A DNA stretch of 6,586 nt from assembly GCA_029821255.1 (NCBI GenBank), contig JALGTS010000068.1:1-6586 (forward strand), in the 5' to 3' direction. Position numbers and translations under genes: made by a program. The notes beneath the pieces are model-generated. The model did no database searches. It was given only the letters and a program-made list of their open reading frames with translations, and had not been told where the DNA came from. Shown piece after piece: positions 1 to 5,746 of the stretch; within the stretch, counting starts at the first letter, position 1; each line of letters begins with the position of its first letter. The stretch is from Candidatus Zipacnadia bacterium. GTDB taxonomy: Bacteria; Armatimonadota; Zipacnadia; Zipacnadales; Zipacnadaceae.

Positions 1-726
1 ACCCTCAGCAACCACTGGCTCAAGCCTCGCGATGCGCTCGGGGATAGGCAATTGCACTGTTTGGTGAAGCTCTTCTGCAAAGTCAGCCAGGCTGACGGCA
101 GCAGTGGTCTCACGGCAGTAGCGGGCTACCTCGTCAAGCAGTCGGGAACTGTGACTGACCGAGGGAAAGGCCTCCGTGCCCACGAAGTCGCCGATATCCC
201 GAGAGACAAAGTAGCGGAAGACCTGGTCAAAGTCGTGACCCAAGAATCGTTCGCCAAGTGTGAAGAGGTTCTGTTCGGTGAAATAGCGCCCGAAGTTAGC
301 CTCAACCTGGGCAGCCTCGGCCTGGAGGATACCTCGTCCCCCTGCAGCTACCTCCATGACGGTATTGCCTAGAGCATCCAGCGCCAGTTCGCCAAACCGC
401 GAACTGGCCTGGGCAGCGAGGATACGCTGCTGGGCCTGATCACGCAGCAGAGCGGCCAAAGATACGACCGGGGCAACGGCGAAGGCCTGAGCACCAGATA
501 GCAACTCAGCAAGGCCCTGGGTAGCCACTTGGTAACTACCCGAAATCAGGGCATCGAGGCCGTAGACCACGCTGGGCCCGCGCATCTGCTGGCGGGTGGC
601 GGGGCTGAGTGCAGCCACAATCCGCCCGACTATCTCGCCTGGAGCGGGATTAGGCTGCTTATAAAGTTCTCTTACCCGCTCCCACTCAGGGGTGGCAGGC
701 GAGCGGTGCGCCGTTGACGTTCCCAT
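1..726 (-). CDS. Unrecognised protein, 3' end cut by window edge
   Basis: I do not recognise this family. Read on the minus strand from ATG at 726-724, the frame stays open for 242 codons to base 1, so the C-terminus lies outside the window. The protein starts Met-Gly-Thr-Ser, then has a Ser-Pro-Ala-Thr-Pro-Glu-Trp stretch (residues 9-15), mostly helical Ala/Leu/Gln-rich sequence (about 30-140), and a Phe/Asp/Arg-rich core at about 145-187 including GHDFDQVFRYFVSRDIGDF. There is no signal peptide or clear membrane segment, so it is probably cytoplasmic. An in-frame stop lies upstream (775-777), and only a TTG at 771-769 could extend the start. No good ribosome-binding site precedes the ATG, so the start is moderately certain. 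The opposite strand in the same register has stops at 370-372 and 499-501. It is transcribed divergently from dnaA, across an 880-bp gap. Coding status is well supported; function is unknown. Confidence 0.78.
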   Translation of the reverse strand, partial: MGTSTAHRSPATPEWERVRELYKQPNPAPGEIVGRIVAALSPATRQQMRGPSVVYGLDALISGSYQVATQGLAELLSGAQAFAVAPVVSLAALLRDQAQQRILAAQASSRFGELALDALGNTVMEVAAGGRGILQAEAAQVEANFGRYFTEQNLFTLGERFLGHDFDQVFRYFVSRDIGDFVGTEAFPSVSHSSRLLDEVARYCRETTAAVSLADFAEELHQTVQLPIPERIARLEPVVAEG

Positions 727-1026
727 AGCATCAGGGGTCTGTCTGCTATAATAGTTATTATCGTTGCGCAATAGCTACATTCACCCTCTAAAGCCAAATC
801 CCTCCTGATGTGATATCGGTTTTCTTAAGCTGAGTCTTAACCCGGCTACGGAGAGGTTGTGGAGGGGCCAAGCGCCAACGAAGTATATTATCCCCAGCAG
901 TGCTACCTCAGCCTTGTATGTATCGTGTCGTGTTCATCAAGCAGGACAGCTCTCTGGTTACAGCGCCCTTATCAGTAGTACAGCAGCTTGCTACCAGCAA
1001 CCCAAATTACCCGCCAACCTGTTAGG

Positions 1027-1068
1027 TTATCCACAGTTCGGGCAGGGTTTTCCCCAAAGTTTTCCACA
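1027..1068 (+). promoter_or_regulatory. DnaA-box group I upstream of dnaA
   Basis: A perfect TTATCCACA lies at 1027-1035. In the same orientation are TTTTCCCCA at 1048-1056 (two mismatches) and TTTTCCACA at 1060-1068 (one mismatch). The first and last are 33 bp apart, about three helical turns, so bound DnaA molecules would face the same side. The family consensus is TTATNCACA. The group lies about 250 bp upstream of the dnaA promoter, so it more plausibly serves the origin or titrates DnaA than acts as a direct operator. The 1048 site is weak and may not be bound. Confidence 0.72.
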
Positions 1069-1318
1069 AGGCAACACGGCGGCAAGGCATAATAATAGGT
1101 CAACAGCCACAGGGCAGAAGAACTGATCTGTTCATCACAGCTGGCTTTGCAGAGAAGCACAATCCTGGTGCCGAAGTCTCTTATATGGTTAAAACCAAGG
1201 TAATATAAGTGCTATACGTAGTACCTCACTCACAGCAGCTGGTGGAGAGTACTCGGCTGCGTAAGCATAGGTTCGCGAAGAAATTTCTGGTAATTTTGGA
1301 ATTTGCCGAGTTTTCCCC

Positions 1319-1347
1319 TTTACATTAGTTTTGATTTGTGTTATACT
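1319..1347 (+). promoter_or_regulatory. dnaA promoter (sigma-70 type, extended -10)
   Basis: The -35 TTTACA (1319-1324) is separated by exactly 17 bp from the -10 TATACT (1342-1347). A TG at 1339-1340, one base before the hexamer, makes it an extended -10. Transcription should begin near 1354, leaving a leader of about 250 nt before the dnaA ATG. DnaA boxes begin about 20 bp downstream of this start, a placement that would allow autorepression. This is a prediction from sequence only. Confidence 0.7.
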
Positions 1348-1367
1348 CATATAACGTCTGGGAGGGT

Positions 1368-1412
1368 CCCTGTTTTCCACATTTGTGGATAAGTATTGTG
1401 GAAAAGCCAGGG
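1368..1412 (+). repeat. Inverted repeat / leader hairpin built on the DnaA boxes
   Basis: CCCTG (1368-1372) plus TTTTCCACA (1373-1381) can pair with TGTGGAAAA (1397-1405) and CAGGG (1408-1412). That gives 14 base pairs with only a 2-nt bulge (1406-1407) and a 15-nt loop that contains the perfect third box. The repeat lies inside the predicted dnaA leader, so it would also fold in RNA. No T-run follows, so it is not a standard intrinsic terminator. Confidence 0.55.
1373..1405. promoter_or_regulatory. DnaA-box cluster II (inverted triad) in the dnaA leader
   Basis: Three boxes are packed into 33 bp: TTTTCCACA on + (1373-1381), TGTGGATAA, a perfect box on - (1384-1392), and TGTGGAAAA on - (1397-1405). 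The first two face each other across 2 bp. The site starts roughly 20 bp downstream of the predicted dnaA transcription start, so DnaA bound here could block its own promoter, as is known for dnaA in several bacteria. It could also belong to the origin. The outer two boxes are a perfect inverted repeat of one another. Confidence 0.8.
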
Positions 1413-1606
1413 GGCCAGCTCGCAAGTTGCCCTTCACAACACCACTTAGCACCCATCTTTGCAGCCACACCACGCACCAGAACTTGAGGCAATAAGCACA
1501 CCTCCGTAGCCGACTCCGGCGGCATCCTCTCAGGCGGGAATCACAGGTCGGCCGGCGCTTCAATCTACATCTGGCCGCCTCACTTTTGTAACGCAGAGGT
1601 GTTGGG

Positions 1607-2971
1607 ATGCCTGAAACGACTTCCTCATCGGGGCTATCACAGATTTGGCAATCAGCTCTTCCTCAATTAGCTAAGAGAGTAGGTCACGCGGCCTGCGATA
1701 GTTTCCTCCGTAATGCAGAGGTACTGGAGTTTGATGGAGAGACCTTTCTGTTAGGGGTCGCCAATGAGTTTGCGCGCAATTGGCTGGCGGAGAGACACCT
1801 GCCTGCAATAAGCTCTTGTCTGAGTGAACTGATGGAAAAACCGGTGCATGTAGAGATGCGAGTACTGCAGCCAGAGGCTAATCCTCTTGAGCCACCGATG
1901 ACTCATACTGCACCAGCCAGGCCGGTTGCTGCTGGCTTCGGCAGTACACCCCTAAATCCAAAATATACATTTGAAAACTTTGTAGTAGCAGACTGCAATC
2001 GTTTTGCCCATGCTGCTGCTCAGCAGGTTTCCAAGTCGCCGGGTAAGAGCTATAACCCCCTTTTCATTCATAGCAAGGTCGGACTGGGCAAGACCCACCT
2101 GCTCCAAGCAATCGGACATGCAGTTGTGGAGCACAACCCTGGCTTGCAAGTGGTGTACATCTCAGCAGAAAGCTTCGTAAACCAGCTTATCGCCGCTATG
2201 CGCGATAACCACACTGCCCAGTTCCGGCGTCGCTACCGCAACGTAGACGTCTGGCTGGTGGACGATATTCAGTTTATCGCTGCCATCAAGGGGCCAGCCT
2301 CCGAAGAAGAGTTCTTCCACACATTCAACACGCTCTGCGAAACCAACAAGCAGGTGGTAATTGCCAGCGATGCACCTCCCCGCCATTTGCAATTGATGAA
2401 CGATCGGCTGCGCAGCCGCCTGGAGATGGGCATAGTCGCCGACCTGCGCTGCCCCGATGTCGAGACCCGAATCGCTATCCTTGATAAGAAGGCTCGGTCC
2501 GAAGGTCTGGATCTACCTCGTGAGATACTCACCTACATCGCCGAGAAGATCGAGTCCAATATCCGGGTCCTGGAAGGTGCATTGCTCAAAGTATGTGCCC
2601 AGATCTCTCTTACCAACGAACAACCAACGCTGGCAACCGTGGAAGAACTAATCGCCGACTATTCAACTGCTGCTGCGCCCAGGACAGTCTCTATACGAGA
2701 AGTCGCGGAATATGTGGCCGACCAGATGGAATGCCGTCTGGAGGATATGCTGGGGCCGAAGCGTAACCAAGAGATCGTCTGGCCCCGCCAAGTAGCTATA
2801 TATCTATCCCGGGAACTAACCAACCACTCGTTGGCTAGTATCGGAGACTTCTTCGGTGGCCGCGATCACAGCACTATCCTACACGCCTACAACAAGGTCA
2901 GTGCCCTCCTGGAAACCGATGAAGAAGTGCTGTGGCTAATCAATGATCTAAAGAGTGGTCTCCAGGCCTAA
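1607..2971 (+). CDS. dnaA: Chromosomal replication initiator protein DnaA
   Basis: AAA+ ATPase that binds DnaA boxes, opens oriC and recruits the helicase; it is also a transcription regulator. It has 454 residues, normal for the family. Domain I is about 10-86, a short linker runs to about 115, the AAA+ core is about 116-350, and the DNA-binding domain IV is about 360-454. Visible motifs are a Walker A ending VGLGKTH (158-164), Walker B with D219/D220, the arginine-finger segment DRLRSR (266-271), sensor II with R320, and the domain IV signature GGRDHSTILHAY (417-428). Oddities: the P-loop has S156-K157 where the family has Gly-Gly; the segment after Walker B is about two residues longer than usual; and the usual RFEWG is RLEMG. 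The start is fixed by AGAGGTG (1595-1601), 5 nt before the ATG. It has its own promoter, with DnaA boxes beside it. Identity is certain. Confidence 0.98.
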   Translation: MPETTSSSGLSQIWQSALPQLAKRVGHAACDSFLRNAEVLEFDGETFLLGVANEFARNWLAERHLPAISSCLSELMEKPVHVEMRVLQPEANPLEPPMTHTAPARPVAAGFGSTPLNPKYTFENFVVADCNRFAHAAAQQVSKSPGKSYNPLFIHSKVGLGKTHLLQAIGHAVVEHNPGLQVVYISAESFVNQLIAAMRDNHTAQFRRRYRNVDVWLVDDIQFIAAIKGPASEEEFFHTFNTLCETNKQVVIASDAPPRHLQLMNDRLRSRLEMGIVADLRCPDVETRIAILDKKARSEGLDLPREILTYIAEKIESNIRVLEGALLKVCAQISLTNEQPTLATVEELIADYSTAAAPRTVSIREVAEYVADQMECRLEDMLGPKRNQEIVWPRQVAIYLSRELTNHSLASIGDFFGGRDHSTILHAYNKVSALLETDEEVLWLINDLKSGLQA

Positions 2972-3005
2972 CTTGCTGTACTGTTGCTAACGAGTAGATA
3001 AGCTG

Positions 3006-3034
3006 TTGACAAAGTGGGGAAGATTAGGCATAAT
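3006..3034 (+). promoter_or_regulatory. dnaN promoter (sigma-70 type)
   Basis: A perfect -35 TTGACA (3006-3011) is followed after exactly 17 bp by CATAAT (3029-3034), a 5/6 match to the -10. Transcription should start near 3041, giving a leader of about 280 nt that runs through the DnaA boxes and the trio-like element. This would drive dnaN and probably the downstream genes. Transcription across the unwinding site could itself affect origin opening. Confidence 0.72.
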
Positions 3035-3093
3035 AGACCACAGTGTGGGTATTGTGCAAAACTAACCGAGTTGTACCCAGCCATTTCCAAACG

Positions 3094-3102
3094 TTATCTA
3101 CA
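3094..3102 (+). promoter_or_regulatory. DnaA box in the dnaA-dnaN gap
   Basis: TTATCTACA differs at one base from TTATCCACA. It points towards dnaN, in the same orientation as the two weaker boxes 33 bp further on. Another weak inverted match, AGTAGATAA, lies at 2993-3001. Confidence 0.62.
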
Positions 3103-3135
3103 CCAGCATTGCTGAATTTACAGGCTTAAGCACAC

Positions 3136-3190
3136 TTTTCCACGTAACCCACAATACTACTACTAAGACTATATGTACTCATATAAGAGG
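3136..3190 (+). other. Probable origin unwinding element: tandem DnaA boxes, trio repeats, A/T-rich stretch
   Basis: Two abutting same-strand weak DnaA boxes, TTTTCCACG (3136-3144) and TAACCCACA (3145-3153), are followed three bases later by CTA-CTA-CTA-AGA-CTA (3157-3171). An A/T-rich stretch then continues to about 3187. On the complementary strand this reads 3'-GAT-GAT-GAT-TCT-GAT-5'. The DnaA-trio known from B. subtilis oriC is a repeat of 3'-GAT-5' next to the last DnaA boxes, and DnaA uses it to grip single-stranded DNA during melting. Order and orientation match that model. The boxes are poor taken singly; it is the arrangement that supports the call. Assigning this as the melting site is inference. 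Confidence 0.66.
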
Positions 3191-3319
3191 TCTGTTTAAC
3201 AGTACAGCCGTGGACAACTCTATAAAAGTTTGGCAGTATCCATGATAGCGCAGTAACTTGAAGAGGCTGTGTAAATAAAGAGCGGGTACTGTCATAGAGG
3301 GCAAGGAGGAACAACATAG

Positions 3320-4432
3320 ATGCTGAGCGCCAAGTGCTCACAAGCCGAGCTGTATAACGTTGTACAGACTGTAGGGCGTGGCGTGTCGGGGCGTAGTACA
3401 CAGCCGGTGCAGAACAATATTTACCTCTCATCGCAAGATGATACTCTGCGGCTGGTAGCTACTGACTTGGAGTATTTAAGTATTGATGCCACCATTCCTG
3501 CCATAGTGAGCGATGAGGGAGCAATTACCGTTCCAGCACGCTACCTCACGCAGATTGCTGCCAGCCTGCCCGGAGGAGAGGTTGAGCTGGTTGCTGATAA
3601 GGCTGATAACTTAGCTATCAGTTGTGGCAGTGCCAACTACGATATTCGGGGTGTTTCTGCTGATGATTTCCAGATGCTGCCGGAGGTAGTTGATGCTACT
3701 GAATTCTCCCTGCCACAGAGCCAGTTGTCTGAACTACTGCGCCAGACTGCCTTTGCTGCATCTGATGACGAGACCCGCCCCATTCTGACTGGAGTGTTGT
3801 TTTCGTTGGATGATTCCCAGCTGCGCCTCGTTGCTACTGATACTTACCGGCTGGCTCTGCGCACCAGCGAGAATGCGGTTGACCAGGCTCAGGAAGCAAT
3901 CGTGTCTGTGAAGGCACTTAATGAGGTGCTGCGTATTCTGGATGACGAAGCGGATGAACCAGTTCAGATTGCTATCTCCGACCACTTGGTCAGCTTCCAA
4001 GTCGGCTCGATCAAGGTAGAATCTCGGCTGATTGAAGGGGAGTTTCCTAACTACGAGAAGGTTATACCCCAGGAGGATCAGTTAGATAAGAAGATCACAG
4101 TGAACACGGCAAAGCTGGAGAGTGCACTACGCCGCGCACTGATTGTGGCTCGTGAAGATGCTAATCGCGTAGTTTTTCACACCAGTGAGGAGGGGCTGCG
4201 GATAACTGCAGATAGCCCGGATGTGGGGCATGTTGAGGAGTGGGTACCTGCAAAGCTGGAGGGAGAGGCGATTGAGACGGCTTTTAACGCTGGATATATT
4301 CTGGACGTGTTGGAGGCGGCTGGCAGCGAGGAAGTGCGAATTGCTTTGTCGCGTCCCCTGGAGCCAGGGGTAGTACAGCCTGTTGACCGTGATGACTATA
4401 CCTATGTGGTTATGCCTATGCAGATAATGTAG
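3320..4432 (+). CDS. dnaN: DNA polymerase III beta sliding clamp
   Basis: Forms the ring-shaped clamp that tethers polymerase III and many repair proteins to DNA. The 370 residues match the family's usual length and should fold into three similar domains, roughly 1-120, 130-250 and 255-370. Recognisable features are TVGRGVSGRSTQPV near the N-terminus (family: TVGRAV..RSTLPV), LVATD-type strands at two places, DETRPILTGV at the start of domain 2, LIEGEFPNYEKVIP in the middle, and the C-terminal YVVMPMQIM, equivalent to the usual Y.(I/V)MPMR end that helps form the partner-binding pocket. AAGGAGGA (3303-3310), 9 nt before the ATG, fixes the start. It lies 348 bp after dnaA, with a promoter of its own. 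Nothing looks broken. The variant C-terminus lacks the usual final Arg. Confidence 0.97.
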   Translation: MLSAKCSQAELYNVVQTVGRGVSGRSTQPVQNNIYLSSQDDTLRLVATDLEYLSIDATIPAIVSDEGAITVPARYLTQIAASLPGGEVELVADKADNLAISCGSANYDIRGVSADDFQMLPEVVDATEFSLPQSQLSELLRQTAFAASDDETRPILTGVLFSLDDSQLRLVATDTYRLALRTSENAVDQAQEAIVSVKALNEVLRILDDEADEPVQIAISDHLVSFQVGSIKVESRLIEGEFPNYEKVIPQEDQLDKKITVNTAKLESALRRALIVAREDANRVVFHTSEEGLRITADSPDVGHVEEWVPAKLEGEAIETAFNAGYILDVLEAAGSEEVRIALSRPLEPGVVQPVDRDDYTYVVMPMQIM

Positions 4433-4502
4433 CCCCCAAAGCTCTGGCGGTGCTAGTGGTGGATATGGAATATGACCGATGCAAGTTAACGGCTAACAGC
4501 AG

Positions 4503-4527
4503 GCCCCGGGCCCGGTAGGACCGGGGC
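4503..4527 (+). other. GC-rich hairpin between dnaN and recF
   Basis: GCCCCGG (4503-4509) pairs with CCGGGGC (4521-4527) around an 11-nt loop. Alternatively CCCGGT (4511-4516) pairs with ACCGGG (4520-4525) around a 3-nt loop. No T-run follows (the next bases are TTACCGTTA), so this is not a clear intrinsic terminator. It may weaken read-through, stabilise the dnaN message end, or mark an RNA processing site. The two alternative stems share bases 4521-4525 and cannot form together. Confidence 0.5.
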
Positions 4528-4567
4528 TTACCGTTACATAGTGAGAAGTCAAGGCGAACGGCTAACT

Positions 4568-5746
4568 GTGTATATATCAAAGTTACAACTCCGCTACTTC
4601 CGCTGCTACGAGCAGCTTGCCCTGGAGTTGCCGCCAGGGCAGAGCCTGCTTGTTGGCCCCAACGCCACTGGTAAGACCAGTCTGCTTGAGGGTATCCTGC
4701 TGCTGGCGACTACCAAGTCTCCCCGCACTGCCTACGACCGCGAGTTGGTCCAGTGGGGAAAAGCCTGGGGCTACGCCGCCGGGCACTTCCAGTTTGAGAC
4801 TGGCCCGCCACGAGCCATTGTAGTAGCGTTGCGGGGGCAAGAAAGCTCAAACGCTGAAGGTGAGCCGCCACCCTCCTATTTGACCGGGGCCAAGGGTGTG
4901 CAGGTCGACGGGCAAGTAGTTAATTCCGTAGTCAGGGCGGTTGGTCAGGCGCCGGCTGTGTTATTTGCGCCGGATGATCTGGAGATAATTAAAGGCTCGC
5001 CCGGGGTGCGTCGACGCCTTTTGAACATGGCGATAGCCCAGATAAGCCCCCGCTATCTGGCTGATTTGCACCGGTATCGGCGGGCTCTGCAGCAGCGTAA
5101 CGAGTTGCTAAAGCAAATGGCCGAAGATAGGGTAGACGGCGCCAGGTTGGCGCCGTGGACGAATCAGCTTGTTGAAGCCGGAGTACGGATCAGCGCCGAC
5201 CGCGAACAGTTTCTCAGCCAACTGGGCCCCGTGGCAGCGGAATTGCAAAGCCAGCTAACGGGTGGCGCTGAGCAGTTGGAAGTGTGCTACAGTGGCTCTC
5301 TGGCAGGAGCAGGTGATGAGGAGCAGCGCGAGGCGCTTTTTCGACAACAGTTGGAAAGAGGGCTTGACCGCGAGCTGCGATGTGGTGCTACCCAGAGTGG
5401 GCCTCATCGCGACGATGTAGAAATTACGGCCAATGGCCGCTTGCTCCGTCGGTATGGCTCACAAGGGCAGCAGCGGACGGCAGCACTTGCCCTGAAGCTG
5501 GCCGAAGCATACATAATTGGCCAGCGGCGCGGGGAGCTACCTATCCTATTGCTGGATGACTGTTTTTCGGAATTAGACAACCGCCGGACCTGCTGGCTGT
5601 TAGAACTATTGGGCAGCTTCCGGCAGGTGCTGGTGACCAGCGCGGCACCCAGTGACAGTTTGCGTGAAGCAGATTGGGCGGCCTCATATAAGCTGGAGGG
5701 CGGAGAGGTCAAACAAGTCCGGGAAGTAGCGGCAGCCAATGAATGA
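4568..5746 (+). CDS. recF: DNA replication and repair protein RecF
   Basis: SMC/ABC-type ATPase that binds gapped DNA and helps load RecA with RecO and RecR. From GTG 4568 it has 392 residues, close to the family norm. Motifs: Walker A GPNATGKT (30-37), the RTAYDRELVQWG stretch, LEIIKGSPGVRRR, GPHRDD (278-283), the ABC signature SQGQQR (298-303), Walker B ILLLDD (326-331) and the ELD D-loop. Start choice: an upstream in-frame GTG at 4541 would add nine residues, but it sits right after the hairpin with no ribosome-binding site. GTG 4568 gives the family-typical Met-Tyr-Ile start and has AAGGCGA (4551-4557) 10 nt before it. It follows dnaN in the classical order and overlaps the next gene by 8 bp. 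In Walker B, the usual DDVLSELD is DDCFSELD; the catalytic acidic residues are kept. Confidence 0.96.
   Translation: MYISKLQLRYFRCYEQLALELPPGQSLLVGPNATGKTSLLEGILLLATTKSPRTAYDRELVQWGKAWGYAAGHFQFETGPPRAIVVALRGQESSNAEGEPPPSYLTGAKGVQVDGQVVNSVVRAVGQAPAVLFAPDDLEIIKGSPGVRRRLLNMAIAQISPRYLADLHRYRRALQQRNELLKQMAEDRVDGARLAPWTNQLVEAGVRISADREQFLSQLGPVAAELQSQLTGGAEQLEVCYSGSLAGAGDEEQREALFRQQLERGLDRELRCGATQSGPHRDDVEITANGRLLRRYGSQGQQRTAALALKLAEAYIIGQRRGELPILLLDDCFSELDNRRTCWLLELLGSFRQVLVTSAAPSDSLREADWAASYKLEGGEVKQVREVAAANE

Larger units (their letters stand above)
727..1606. other. Long non-coding region between the divergent gene and dnaA; part of the origin locus
   Basis: This 880-bp stretch holds no gene I can defend. 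Its right half has the DnaA-box groups at 1027-1068 and 1373-1405 and the dnaA promoter at 1319-1347. The left part (727-1026) has an A/T-rich segment around 745-780, where the start signals of the minus-strand gene should lie, and otherwise nothing I can name. Bases 1180-1350 are again A/T-rich. No tRNA or rRNA is visible. In many bacteria DnaA boxes sit both upstream and downstream of dnaA, so this may be one half of a two-part oriC. That role is inference. Confidence 0.6.

Noticed and set aside
52..372. Open frame of 106 codons on the + strand
   Set aside because: It is the mirror of the minus-strand gene's codon register; the minus frame is open for the full 726 bases while this one stops at 370-372.
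529..717. Open frame of 62 codons on the + strand
   Set aside because: Same register shadow opposite the N-terminal part of the minus-strand gene.
747..752. Perfect TATAAT on the + strand
   Set aside because: No acceptable -35 at 16-18 bp; the nearest TTGACG (714-719) is 27 bp away. Probably just A/T-rich DNA near the start of the divergent gene.
971..980. AGTAGTA near the perfect DnaA box at 1027
   Set aside because: About 47 bp from the box, on the wrong side for that box's orientation, and only two repeats.
1088..1100. ATAATAATA run after DnaA-box group I, as a possible trio element
   Set aside because: On the relevant strand the triplets are not the 3'-GAT-5' type, and it lies about 20 bp from the last box.
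857..1126. 89-codon open frame on the + strand upstream of dnaA
   Set aside because: Low-complexity, unlike any known protein, and it runs across the DnaA boxes at 1027-1068. Its ATG has no convincing ribosome-binding site.
1189..1563. 124-codon open frame on the - strand
   Set aside because: Arg/Cys-rich improbable protein covering the dnaA promoter and the DnaA-box triad; best explained as chance in non-coding DNA.
4541..4567. Nine-codon N-terminal extension of RecF from GTG 4541
   Set aside because: No ribosome-binding site, no family match before Val-Tyr-Ile, and a better placed GTG at 4568.
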